Origin: Rhizobium sp. SL86
GTDB taxonomy: Bacteria; Pseudomonadota; Alphaproteobacteria; Rhizobiales; Rhizobiaceae
Direction: 5' to 3'
Assembly: GCF_026672545.1 (NCBI RefSeq)
Contig: NZ_JAPPRJ010000001.1
Location: 496,001 to 560,000, forward strand
Length of the DNA stretch: 64,000 bases
This document shows positions 8,652 to 19,212 of the stretch, one piece after another. The notes under the pieces were generated by a model. The model worked only from the letters and a program-made list of their open reading frames with translations. It did not search any database and was not told where the DNA came from. The stretch's first letter is position 1. Each line of letters begins with the position of its first letter. A program made the translations under genes and the position numbers.

Positions 8652-8711
8652 GTGATCAGTCCCCGAAGTTTCTCCTCAAGCCCGCCCGCGATCAAACGGA
8701 CAAGCCCTCTC

Positions 8712-9335
8712 TCACAACCTGTTCGCGCCGTCCGCCTTCTCGCCCTTCAAGCCGGCAACCGGCTTGGCCCCCTGGCTGGGATAGAAGGTGTAGGACAGCG
8801 TGATATTCCTGATATTCTTCGTTTCTTCCGCCTTGACGATCTCCGGATCGATGAAGAAGACCACCGGCATGTCCAGGGTCTCGCCCGGCTTCAGCGTCGT
8901 TTCGGTAAAACAGAAACACTGCACCTTGTTAAAATAGGCCCCGGCTTCCATCGGCGTCACGTTAAAGACGGCGGTTCCGGTGGTGGCAACCGGCGACCGG
9001 TTGGTCGCCGTATAGGTGATCTGGATGGTCTCGCCGATCTTCGGCTCCACCATCTTGTCGACCGGTTTGAACTCCCAGTTCAGCCCGCTCGAGGTGTTGG
9101 CGTCAAAACTCACGCGCATGGTCTGGTTCAGCACCGTTTCCGAATACTGCTCCACCCGCTGCGTCGTGCCGTTATAACCGGTGACCTGACAGAACAGGCG
9201 ATAGAGCGGCACGGCAGCATAGGCGGCGCCCACCATGCCGCCGACGAAGACCAGACAGGCGACGAGAATGGTGCTGTTGCCCACCCCGCCCTGTTTCCTC
9301 GGCTGCCGGTTGATCGTCACCTGCTGATTGGCCAT
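8712..9335 (-). CDS. ctaG: Cytochrome c oxidase assembly protein CtaG (Cox11)
   Basis: 207 residues. One N-terminal transmembrane anchor (about residues 20-42) precedes a periplasmic immunoglobulin-like domain. The copper-binding CxC pair lies in VQCFCFTE, and the Cox11 motifs [19 protein letters not shown] and [10 protein letters not shown] are present. It delivers copper to the CuB site of subunit I. The first two codons after a GGAGG-rich leader give MANQQVTIN. It lies between the 45-residue membrane protein gene and ctaE. Confidence 0.96.
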   Translation of the reverse strand: MANQQVTINRQPRKQGGVGNSTILVACLVFVGGMVGAAYAAVPLYRLFCQVTGYNGTTQRVEQYSETVLNQTMRVSFDANTSSGLNWEFKPVDKMVEPKIGETIQITYTATNRSPVATTGTAVFNVTPMEAGAYFNKVQCFCFTETTLKPGETLDMPVVFFIDPEIVKAEETKNIRNITLSYTFYPSQGAKPVAGLKGEKADGANRL

Positions 9336-9357
9336 CCCGTTCTCCTCCCCGTCCCGT

Positions 9358-9495
9358 TCAGCCCATTCCGCCCAGTTTGATGATGGTCACCACGTAAAAG
9401 AGCAGCACCAGCGCCGCGAGCACAAGGCCGAGCGCGATGTTGCGGCCTCGCCGCGATTTCTTCTGCGCCTCCGTCGGCTTCATCGTCTCGATCAT
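9358..9495 (-). CDS. 45-residue membrane protein of the oxidase operon (CoxF-like)
   Basis: A short gene between ctaB and ctaG. It reads [19 protein letters not shown], then one hydrophobic helix ([19 protein letters not shown]), ending KLGGMG. The charged N-terminus is probably cytoplasmic. Its ATG overlaps the ctaB stop (ATGA), which argues strongly that it is translated. Small single-helix proteins occur at this position in other rhizobial cta clusters and are sometimes called CoxF. A structural or assembly role is inferred from position only. Confidence 0.75.
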   Translation of the reverse strand: MIETMKPTEAQKKSRRGRNIALGLVLAALVLLFYVVTIIKLGGMG

Positions 9496-10448
9496 GCCGG
9501 ACCTCCCAGCAGACCGATCAGATGCGAACCGTAGTGGCTGGCAATCAGCGCGGAGAAGATGGCGAAGAGATAAAGCACCGAATAGGCAAACAGGCGTTTG
9601 GCCGGCACCATCTTGTCATCACCTTCCGGCATCCGCCAGACGGCGATGGAACAGATGATGAAGATGGCGCCGAGCGCGGCGGCAAAGACGCCGTAACCCC
9701 AGCCGACGAGGCCGGTCATGGCGGGTGCGACCGCGATGACCGCCGTCAGCACGGCATAAACGAGGATCTGGTTCTTGGTCGAGCTTTCGCCGGCCACGTT
9801 CGGCATCATCGGAATGCCGACCGAGCCGTAGTCACGCATCTTGAAGAGGGCGAGCGCCCAGAAATGCGCCGGCGTCCAGAGGAAGATGATGAGAAAGAGC
9901 ACGATGCTGTCGAGCGACACACCGCCGGTGACGCAGGCCCAGCCGATCATCGGCGGGAAGGCACCGGAGGCGCCGCCGATCACGATGTTCTGCGGCGTCG
10001 AGCGCTTCAACCACATGGTGTAGACAACGGCGTAGAAAAAGATGGTGAAGGCGAGCAGGCCGGCGGCGAACCAGTTGACCACCAAGCCGAGGATCGCCAC
10101 GGAAAAGGTGGACAGCGTCAGGCCGAAAGCCAACGCCTCCTGCGGCATGATGCGGCCGGCCGGAATGGGGCGGCGCGCCGTGCGCGTCATCACCGCATCG
10201 ATATCGGCATCATACCACATGTTGAGTGCACCGGAGGCACCCGCGCCAACGGCGATGCAGAGGATCGCGATCGCGCCGATCACCGGGTTGATCGTGCCCG
10301 GCGCCAGAAGCAGTCCGGCAAAGGCCGTGAAGACCACCAGCGACATGACGCGCGGCTTCAAAAGTTCGAAGAAATCGCGCGCTCCGGCTTCGGAGAGGCG
10401 AACCTGCTCCTCTGTGCGCAGATCTGCGTGATCGTCGATCGTGGTCAT
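9492..10448 (-). CDS. ctaB: Protoheme IX farnesyltransferase (heme O synthase)
   Basis: 318 residues, UbiA-type prenyltransferase with eight or nine transmembrane helices. It converts heme B to heme O, the precursor of heme A. The prenyl-diphosphate and magnesium-binding motif is [37 protein letters not shown] marks the first helix. I choose the second of two nearby ATGs because AGGA lies 7 bases before it, while it abuts the first. The stop overlaps the next small gene. Confidence 0.95.
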   Translation of the reverse strand: MTTIDDHADLRTEEQVRLSEAGARDFFELLKPRVMSLVVFTAFAGLLLAPGTINPVIGAIAILCIAVGAGASGALNMWYDADIDAVMTRTARRPIPAGRIMPQEALAFGLTLSTFSVAILGLVVNWFAAGLLAFTIFFYAVVYTMWLKRSTPQNIVIGGASGAFPPMIGWACVTGGVSLDSIVLFLIIFLWTPAHFWALALFKMRDYGSVGIPMMPNVAGESSTKNQILVYAVLTAVIAVAPAMTGLVGWGYGVFAAALGAIFIICSIAVWRMPEGDDKMVPAKRLFAYSVLYLFAIFSALIASHYGSHLIGLLGGPA

Positions 10449-10514
10449 TGTCATTCCTGTGTTTCAAAACTCTGGATCGGCGCGAGCCTTTGCCCGCGCC
10501 GACCGATACTCTTG

Positions 10515-13102
<2,588 letters not shown>

Positions 13103-13124
13103 CACGATGTCTCTCCCCATGCGT

Positions 13125-13138
13125 TTGATCTAGATCAG
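13125..13138. promoter_or_regulatory. FNR/FixK-like box in the ctaC leader
   Basis: TTGAT-CTAG-ATCAG matches the FNR/FixK consensus TTGAT-N4-ATCAA at nine of ten defined positions. It lies 22-36 bp before the ctaC start and downstream of a possible -10 (TATAGC on the minus strand, 13160-13165). A site in that position would repress transcription when an FNR-type protein is active, that is at low oxygen. Confidence 0.5.
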
Positions 13139-13401
13139 ATCGTCACGCGCATTCCCAATGCTATAGCCTATCGGTTGAACCACAGTTTAGCAGTTGTCGC
13201 AACATCCGGCCACGGCTAGACCTTCGCTCTCCGTGCGGCATTTTTGCGCGTTGTCAAATTGTGGCATAAAACCTGTGAAATTGCCGGGCCCGCAGCCGCT
13301 CCGCATTTTCGCCGCACTCGGCTGAAATGAGGTCAAGGGCTTTTCATTCGCGTTCGCGGGCGACAAGAATAGCCAGACTGATTCGAAAGACAGAGGTATC
13401 C

Positions 13402-13995
13402 ATGCGTTTTCCCACCCTGTGCGCCGCTCTCCTGGCCGCACTCATGCCGGTCATGGTTCTGGCGGAGCTGGCACAGGCGCAGCAGCCGGCGGACAAGCAG
13501 ACGCGGCCGGACGCACAGGTGCCGGCACCGGCGCCCGCCCCGCAGCCGGGTGGCGCACCGCAGGCGGGAACGGTGAAAGGCAATCACGGCGCGTGGTCGA
13601 TCCTCTGCGACAAACCGGCCGGCTCCACCGCCGACCAGTGCGCGCTGATGCAGAACGTGATTGCCGATGACCGGCCGGAAGTCGGCCTCTCCGTCGTCGT
13701 GCTGAAGACGGCCGACCGCAAGGCGCGCATCCTGCGCATCCTCGCGCCGCTCGGCGTGCTTCTGAAGGACGGCATGGATCTCTTCGTCGACGGCAACAAT
13801 ATCGGCCGCGCCTATTTCACCCGCTGCTTCTCCGAAGGCTGCTATGTGGAAGTGGAAATCGACGACGAGCTGATGAAGATCCTGCGCGCCGGCAAACGGG
13901 CCGTCTTTGCGCTGCGCGAATCGGTCGACCAGGACCGCGTCGGCATTCCGATCGAGCTGGCCGGTTTCGCCTCCGGTTACGACGCCCTTCCCTGA
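13402..13995 (+). CDS. Invasion-associated locus B (IalB) family protein
   Basis: 197 residues. A signal peptide ends near LAQAQ (about residue 26). A Pro/Ala/Gln-rich linker follows, then the IalB domain, starting at HGAWSILCDKP. Three regularly placed Cys residues follow (WSILCDKP, DQCALMQN, TRCFSEGCYVEVE). The family is named after a Bartonella protein that affects erythrocyte invasion; in free-living and plant-associated rhizobia its role is unknown. The start is the ATG after CAGAGGT; an upstream in-frame ATG gives no signal peptide. It diverges from ctaC across about 300 bp. Confidence 0.85.
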   Translation: MRFPTLCAALLAALMPVMVLAELAQAQQPADKQTRPDAQVPAPAPAPQPGGAPQAGTVKGNHGAWSILCDKPAGSTADQCALMQNVIADDRPEVGLSVVVLKTADRKARILRILAPLGVLLKDGMDLFVDGNNIGRAYFTRCFSEGCYVEVEIDDELMKILRAGKRAVFALRESVDQDRVGIPIELAGFASGYDALP

Positions 13996-14087
13996 GGCCT
14001 TTTTCCGAGGCTTGCTTCGGCCAGGCTTCGAACCTACATCGGCACAACACGGCCGGGTGCTTCATCAACGGCCAAAGGAGCCCGACG

Positions 14088-15503
14088 ATGACCACCGACC
14101 TCATCAACCTGTTCGATTGCGACGAGAGCCAGCTGCGCCGGATCCTTTCCGATGCGCTTTCCGGCGCCGATGACGGCGAACTTTACCTCGAACATGCCCA
14201 GGCCGAATCGCTGACCTTCGATAATGGCCGCCTGAAGGGCGGTTCGTTCAACACCGACCAGGGTTTTGGCCTGCGCGCGGTGGCCGGTGAAGCGGTGGGT
14301 TATGCCCATTCCGGCGAACTCTCCGCCTCGGCGCTTTCGCGGGCGGCCGATGCGGTACAGGCCGTCACCCGCGGTTATTCCGGCTCCTATGCGGCCGCAC
14401 CTCAGCGCACCAACAAAAAGCTCTACGGCGACGAGAACCCGATCGGCCAGCCCTCCTTCGAAGAGAAGGTGGCGCTTCTGACGGAGATCGACGCCTATCT
14501 GCGCGCCAAGGACTCCAAGGTGCGCCAGGTGACGGCCTCGGTGGCTGCGAGCTGGCAGGTGGTCGACATCCTGCGCGCCGATGGTCACCGAGTGCAGGAC
14601 ATCCGGCCGATGACACGCATCAACATTTCCGTCGTGGTCGGCGATGGCGACCGGCAGGAGAGCGGTTCCTTCGGCACCGGCGGCCGCATCGGGTTCGGCG
14701 ATTTCGTCACCGGCAGCAACTGGCACACCGGCGCCGACGAGGCGCTGCGCCAGGCGCTCGTCAACCTGGAGGCGATCGATGCGCCCGCCGGCACCATGGA
14801 CGTGGTGCTCGGCAATGGCTGGCCGGGCGTGATGCTGCACGAGGCCGTCGGCCACGGGCTGGAGGGCGATTTCAACCGCAAGAAGACATCCGCCTTTGCC
14901 GGCCTGCTTGGCGAAATGGTCGCAGCGCCAGGCGTCACCGTCGTGGATGACGGCACGATCGATAACCGCCGCGGCTCGATCACCATCGACGACGAAGGCA
15001 CGCCGTCGGCCTACAACGTGCTGATCGAGAACGGAAAACTGGTCGGCTACATGCAGGACCGGCAGAATGCGCGGCTGATGGGCATGACGCCGACCGGCAA
15101 TGGCCGCCGCCAGGGTTACGCCTACCAGCCGATGCCGCGCATGACCAATACCTACATGCTCTCCGGGGACAAGACCCCGGAGGAGATCATCGCCTCGGTG
15201 AAAAAGGGTATCTATGCCGTCTCCTTCGGCGGCGGCCAGGTGGATATCACCTCAGGCAAGTTCGTCTTCGGTTGCACCGAGGCTTACCTCATCGAAAACG
15301 GCAGGATCGGCGCGCCGATCAAGGGCGCCATGCTGATCGGCAACGGCCCGGATGCGATGAAGCGTGTCTCGATGGTCGGCAACGACACCAAACTCGACAC
15401 CGGCATCGGCAATTGCGGCAAAGGCGGCCAATGGGTGCCGGTCGGCGTCGGCCAGCCGCATCTCAGGATGGACCAGGTGACGGTGGGCGGCACGAAGGCG
15501 TGA
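14088..15503 (+). CDS. tldD: Metalloprotease TldD
   Basis: 471 residues, the normal TldD length. TldD pairs with TldE/PmbA to form a zinc protease that degrades unfolded peptides and processes some modified peptides. The zinc site is HEAVGHGLEGD (residues 251-261, HExxxH). A Cys ligand near the C-terminus (FVFGCTEAYLIENG) matches the family. No tldE/pmbA partner lies in the window, which is usual because the two genes are often unlinked. CAAAGGAG precedes the ATG. Confidence 0.95.
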   Translation: MTTDLINLFDCDESQLRRILSDALSGADDGELYLEHAQAESLTFDNGRLKGGSFNTDQGFGLRAVAGEAVGYAHSGELSASALSRAADAVQAVTRGYSGSYAAAPQRTNKKLYGDENPIGQPSFEEKVALLTEIDAYLRAKDSKVRQVTASVAASWQVVDILRADGHRVQDIRPMTRINISVVVGDGDRQESGSFGTGGRIGFGDFVTGSNWHTGADEALRQALVNLEAIDAPAGTMDVVLGNGWPGVMLHEAVGHGLEGDFNRKKTSAFAGLLGEMVAAPGVTVVDDGTIDNRRGSITIDDEGTPSAYNVLIENGKLVGYMQDRQNARLMGMTPTGNGRRQGYAYQPMPRMTNTYMLSGDKTPEEIIASVKKGIYAVSFGGGQVDITSGKFVFGCTEAYLIENGRIGAPIKGAMLIGNGPDAMKRVSMVGNDTKLDTGIGNCGKGGQWVPVGVGQPHLRMDQVTVGGTKA

Positions 15504-15512
15504 GGCCGGACC

Positions 15513-16427
15513 ATGGCGACGCGGGTTGAAATCGTTGATTACGACCCGGCCTGGCCGCTGGCGTTCGAAAGAGCCAGCACCGAATTACAGCAGCTTCTCG
15601 GCCTGCCGGCCTCGGCAGTGGAGCATGTCGGCAGTACATCCGTGCCAGGTCTTTGCGCCAAACCGCTGATCGATATTGACCTAACTGTAGCAGACCCTGC
15701 CGACATTCCGGCTCTTGCTGCTTTGCTGGAGAAAGCCGGCTACCAGCCGCGCGGTTCGCGACACGGCGACGGCGTCTTCGCCTTCCTGATGCTGGGCCAT
15801 CCCACTCGACGGGTCTATCTCTGCCCACCCTGCAGCCGGACCCATCGCGAGCGTGTCCTCTTTCGCAATGCTCTGAGAGCCGATCCGCATCTCGCCTCTG
15901 CCTATCGTGTCCTGAAGCAGGAACTAGCGAGGCTCCATTCCGGGGACGGCGACCTCTACACGGCCGCCAAGGGCGATTTCATCCGGCAAGCCATCAACAG
16001 GGCCACCGCTTCCGAAAACGCGCTCATTCCCGAACTGGCGGTGACGGACTGGCTGAAAAGTCGGGCCTTCTATGTCGATCTCATCGGCTTTGAAACTCTC
16101 TACGAGCGTCCAGAGGATGGATTTGCCTTTCTGACGCTCGGCACTGCGCAGCTGATGATCGACCAAATCGGCACCGGCAGGACGTTCGACGACGAGAGAC
16201 CCCTCGTTCCGCCGCTCGGGCGCGGCCTCAATCTCCAGCTTCGCGTGCCGGACGTGTCAGCGATCGTCGCGCGGCTTCAGCGTGCCGGTCATCCACTTGC
16301 CTTGCCGGTGGAGGAAAAGTGGTATCGTCGCGACGATCACGAGGTCGGCAACCGCCAATGCCTCGTTGCCGATCCGGACGGTTACCTCTTGCGGCCGTTT
16401 CAGGATTTGGGTATCCGGCATTTTTGA
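15513..16427 (+). CDS. GrpB/UPF0157-VOC fusion protein
   Basis: 304 residues with two domains. Residues 1-165 are a GrpB (UPF0157) nucleotidyltransferase-fold domain, with YDPAWPLAFERAS, VEHVGSTSVPGLCAKPLIDI and a Tyr/Lys-rich end (LYTAAKGDFI). Residues about 172-304 are a glyoxalase/bleomycin-resistance (VOC) domain (AVTDWLKSRAFYVDLIGFE, then VADPDGYLLRPFQDLG). Neither half has a certain function. GrpB proteins are linked to CoA salvage-like kinases and VOC domains to metal-dependent resistance or isomerase reactions. It starts 10 bp after tldD. The join is continuous with no frameshift. Confidence 0.85.
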   Translation: MATRVEIVDYDPAWPLAFERASTELQQLLGLPASAVEHVGSTSVPGLCAKPLIDIDLTVADPADIPALAALLEKAGYQPRGSRHGDGVFAFLMLGHPTRRVYLCPPCSRTHRERVLFRNALRADPHLASAYRVLKQELARLHSGDGDLYTAAKGDFIRQAINRATASENALIPELAVTDWLKSRAFYVDLIGFETLYERPEDGFAFLTLGTAQLMIDQIGTGRTFDDERPLVPPLGRGLNLQLRVPDVSAIVARLQRAGHPLALPVEEKWYRRDDHEVGNRQCLVADPDGYLLRPFQDLGIRHF

Positions 16428-16439
16428 AGGCAAGATCCG

Positions 16440-17120
16440 ATGCTTCCACGCCCGCCCAAAGCCGTCATCTTCGATATGGACGGCCTGCTGCTCGATACCG
16501 AAATCCTTCATCGCCAATCCATCATTTCCGCTGCCGGTTCGCTGAACCTGCCGATCGGCCCATCGATCTATGAGGGCATGCTGGGACGCCCGTGGGTAAG
16601 CATTGCCGAACTGCTGCGCGAGCATTACGGTCAGGATTTCGATGCGGATGGCTTCCGTCAGATCTGGCTTGACCATTTCCACGAACTGGCCGAAACCCGG
16701 CTGGAGATGAAGTCCGGCGCTGCCGCTCTGCTGGACATTCTGGATGCACTCGAGCTGCCACGCGCGCTGTGCACCTCATCCGCGCATTTTCAGGTGGAGC
16801 ATCATCTGGGCAAGCTCGATCTCAAGCAACGCTTTACCCACATCGTTGCGCATGGCGATTATCCGCGCGGCAAGCCGCACCCCGATCCCTATCTGGAAGC
16901 TGCCAGACGCCTCGGCATCGCACCGGCCGATTGCCTGGCGCTGGAAGACAGCTTCAACGGCATTCGCAGCGCCGCCTCGGCCGGCATGATGGCGGTGATG
17001 GTGCCGGACATGCTGGCACCGACCGACGAGATCCGGGCGCTGTGTGCAACGGTCGCGGAGAGCCTTCACGATTGTTGTGCGTTTTTCGACCTCAAAGTGG
17101 TCGCCTCGCCGCTGGGCTGA
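16440..17120 (+). CDS. HAD superfamily phosphatase (beta-phosphoglucomutase-like)
   Basis: 226 residues. Motif I is AVIFDMDGLLLDTE with the nucleophile Asp; motif II Ser is in LCTSSAHFQVE, motif III Lys in PRGKPHPDPYLEAA, and motif IV in ALEDSFNGIRSA. An alpha-helical cap lies between motifs I and II, so it belongs to the subfamily I group with beta-phosphoglucomutase and phosphoglycolate phosphatase. Substrate cannot be told. It follows the GrpB-VOC gene by 12 bp and is probably co-transcribed. It converges on hicB copy 2. Confidence 0.88.
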   Translation: MLPRPPKAVIFDMDGLLLDTEILHRQSIISAAGSLNLPIGPSIYEGMLGRPWVSIAELLREHYGQDFDADGFRQIWLDHFHELAETRLEMKSGAAALLDILDALELPRALCTSSAHFQVEHHLGKLDLKQRFTHIVAHGDYPRGKPHPDPYLEAARRLGIAPADCLALEDSFNGIRSAASAGMMAVMVPDMLAPTDEIRALCATVAESLHDCCAFFDLKVVASPLG

Positions 17121-17131
17121 CCGGCGGCATC

Positions 17132-17551
17132 TCAACCGGTCTTGACGAAGATCAGTTCCTCCAGCCGTCGGCGCGCTGCGTCGGCGAGGAAAGCGGACCG
17201 GCTCTGGTTGATGCGGCCGGCGGCGCGATCGACGGCTTCGACAAGGCCTTCATCCATCGAGATGTTGATCCGGACGGCCTTGCGCGGAACATCGTAGCGG
17301 GCAACGAAAACCGTGCCCTCCGCCAAAGCCTCCTGCACGTCCGGGTCCAGCCGCAGTTCTTCCAGCGTTCGCGAAATCGGCAGAGCTTCGCCATCCTCGA
17401 CCATTCCGGCGACGTGGAAGGTCAGAACCTCATCCGCCTTGCGAAGAGCCTCCTCCTCGGTAGCCCCGCCTGTCACGCAGCCCGGAAAATCCGGGAAGGA
17501 AACGCCGAAGGACTGGTTCTCGTGGTGCAAAATTCCGTAGGTCGTCTGCAT
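17132..17551 (-). CDS. hicB: HicB-family antitoxin (copy 2)
   Basis: 139 residues from MQTTYGILHHENQSFGV. It has the N-terminal HicB fold (VSFPDFPGCVTGGATEEEAL, then FHVAGMVEDGEALP) and a C-terminal ribbon-helix-helix domain (AVRINISMDEGLVEAVDRAA). I prefer this ATG, preceded by AAGGAAAAG, over one 33 bp earlier that overlaps hicA. It should bind the HicA product and repress the operon. It is clearly related to, but well diverged from, the HicB at 4240-4674. Confidence 0.87.
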   Translation of the reverse strand: MQTTYGILHHENQSFGVSFPDFPGCVTGGATEEEALRKADEVLTFHVAGMVEDGEALPISRTLEELRLDPDVQEALAEGTVFVARYDVPRKAVRINISMDEGLVEAVDRAAGRINQSRSAFLADAARRRLEELIFVKTG

Positions 17552-17571
17552 CTGGCTCTTTTCCTTGCCCG

Positions 17572-17781
17572 TTACCAATCCCACCCAGCCTGCCGGAAGA
17601 TGGAGCGGAGCGTGCCTGTCGGGATCTCCCGCACACCCATGTCGAGCGACACCCGGCGTGGTATCTGCGGATGTACATATTGGACGTGGTCGCCAGGGCC
17701 GCGTCGCTTGATCACCCAGCCCTCCTGTTTCAGGCGTTTGGCCACCTCGCGCGGCGTCATGGGACTTCGCTTGGGCGTCAT
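17572..17781 (-). CDS. hicA: HicA-family mRNA interferase toxin (copy 2)
   Basis: 69 residues. The catalytic His is His32 in RRGPGDHVQYVHP, where the more common motif is GSH; the C-terminal REIPTGTLRSIFRQAGW helix is typical. The chosen ATG has GAGGAG 7 bp upstream; a second ATG seven codons on is also possible. Start of a two-gene operon with hicB 20 bp downstream, placed between a HAD phosphatase gene and a MazG-like gene. A perfect palindrome lies 14 bp before the start. Confidence 0.87.
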   Translation of the reverse strand: MTPKRSPMTPREVAKRLKQEGWVIKRRGPGDHVQYVHPQIPRRVSLDMGVREIPTGTLRSIFRQAGWDW

Positions 17782-17794
17782 GCTGGGCTCCTCA

Positions 17795-17812
17795 TTGTGT
17801 AGTTCTACACAA
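17795..17812. promoter_or_regulatory. Operator-like palindrome upstream of hicAB copy 2
   Basis: TTGTGTAG-tt-CTACACAA, a perfect 8-bp inverted repeat with a 2-bp spacer, 14 bp before the hicA start. It shares the TGTGTA/TACACA half-site words with the palindrome of hicAB copy 1, but in the opposite arrangement (GTGTA facing TACAC). Likely the HicB binding site. Confidence 0.6.
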
Positions 17813-17864
17813 CATGAATCGAACCTTCAAGATCAAGATGCCTCACCGAACCCGTTGCCGGCCC

Positions 17865-18167
17865 TCACTCCGGCCGGAACCACCACTTCCGTTCGATCGC
17901 CGCTTCGAGATCGAGACCGTGGGCATGGGCAAACAGCAGGATATGGCCGAGCACGTCCGCGGTTTCATCGGCCAGATCGCGGGAAAGATCCTCGGGCGAG
18001 CGGCCCTTGGGGCGTCCGCGGCCGGTCTTGCGGTTGAAAGCCTGGGTCAGTTCGCCCACCTCCTCGTGCAGTTTCAGCAGATACCAGTCGGGGTCGCGCG
18101 TCAGACCATTGGCTTCGACATAACGGGCGGACGCGGCCTCGAACTGGGCCATCAGGGTGGCGAGCAT
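17865..18167 (-). CDS. MazG-like nucleotide pyrophosphohydrolase-family protein
   Basis: 100 residues from MLATLMAQFEAASARY, an ATG preceded by GGAGAAC. It has the all-alpha NTP pyrophosphatase pattern: the first metal motif is KLHEEVGELTQAF (ExxE), and the second is DLADETADVLGHILLFA (ExxD). This is a short single-domain member, unlike full-length MazG. It probably hydrolyses a nucleoside triphosphate or related compound, a housecleaning role inferred from family. It lies upstream of hicAB on the same strand, but hicAB has its own operator, so it need not be co-transcribed. Confidence 0.8.
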   Translation of the reverse strand: MLATLMAQFEAASARYVEANGLTRDPDWYLLKLHEEVGELTQAFNRKTGRGRPKGRSPEDLSRDLADETADVLGHILLFAHAHGLDLEAAIERKWWFRPE

Positions 18168-18330
18168 AACTGTTCTCCATTTGTTTCGAGGCATCCCAAC
18201 CCGATTCGGGGTGCAAGGTCCAGCGCACCGCAGCAACCCGTGGGGCAGATGTGATCATTGACAAGTCACGGGGGCAAAGCCCACAACCCATGCCTAACCC
18301 ACCCTGCGGCGTCATTGGGAATCCCTCCTC

Positions 18331-19122
18331 ATGCCCCTCTCCGAAACCCTTGCCACAACCGCCAGTCAGCTTCTGATCGCCCACCCGCCCGGGCAGATCG
18401 CGCTTCTTTTCGCCGTTGCGCTGATCGCCGGGCTGGCGCGCGGTTTTTCCGGTTTCGGCGGCGCGCTGATTTTCGTGCCGCTGGCAAGCGCGCTCGCCGG
18501 GCCGCGCATCGCCTCACCCCTCCTCCTGGTGATCGACGCCACGATGACGCTCGGGCTTCTGCCGGATGCAGTCAAACGGGCAAACCGCCGCGAAGTGCTG
18601 ACCATGCTGATCGGTGCCTTGTTCGGCGTGCCGCTCGGCACGGCGGCGCTGGCGCTCGCCCCGCCGCTTGTCCTGCGCTGGACGATTTCCGTCATCGCTT
18701 TTTGCCTTCTCTGCTTTCTGATCAGTGGCTGGCGTTATCGCGGCCAGCCGAAGGCCCCGTTCAGCATCGCCACCGGCGCCGTTGCCGGCGTCTTCGGTGG
18801 CGTGGCGCAATTGTCAGGTCCGCCGGTCGTCGCCTACTGGCTGGGCGGCGCCATCCCGCGGGAAACCGTCCGCGCCAATCTCGTGACGTATTTCGCCCTC
18901 AGTTCGGTGATTTCCGCGACGTCCTATGTCAGTGCCGGCCTGCTGACGCTCGAAAGCCTGCTTCTGTCGGTCGCCGTCGGTCCCGGTTATGCGGTCGGTA
19001 TCGCCATCGGCTCCGCCCTGTTCGGCAAAGCGAGCGAACAGACCTTTCGCCGCATCTGCTACGGGCTGATTGCGTCTTCGGCCCTGATCAGCCTGCCGTT
19101 GCTGGACAACCTGCTGCGGTAG
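18331..19122 (+). CDS. TauE/SafE family sulfite exporter-like membrane protein
   Basis: 263 residues with eight transmembrane helices in two repeats. The first repeat holds LARGFSGFGGALIFVPLASAL, and the second holds VFGGVAQLSGPPVVAYWL, the paired Gly-rich motifs of the TauE/SafE family. These proteins export sulfite, sulfoacetate or related organic anions, or transport unknown anions. No sulfur metabolism genes adjoin, so the substrate is open. The start is the ATG with CCTCCTC before it, a weak ribosome binding site. Confidence 0.85.
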   Translation: MPLSETLATTASQLLIAHPPGQIALLFAVALIAGLARGFSGFGGALIFVPLASALAGPRIASPLLLVIDATMTLGLLPDAVKRANRREVLTMLIGALFGVPLGTAALALAPPLVLRWTISVIAFCLLCFLISGWRYRGQPKAPFSIATGAVAGVFGGVAQLSGPPVVAYWLGGAIPRETVRANLVTYFALSSVISATSYVSAGLLTLESLLLSVAVGPGYAVGIAIGSALFGKASEQTFRRICYGLIASSALISLPLLDNLLR

Positions 19123-19212
19123 ATCCGGAAACACCACACGTCTTCAACAAGGCTTAACCTTCTAGGCGCTAGCGTGCGGTCTCTATTGGGTGGAAGGCGG
19201 TCGGCGACACGC

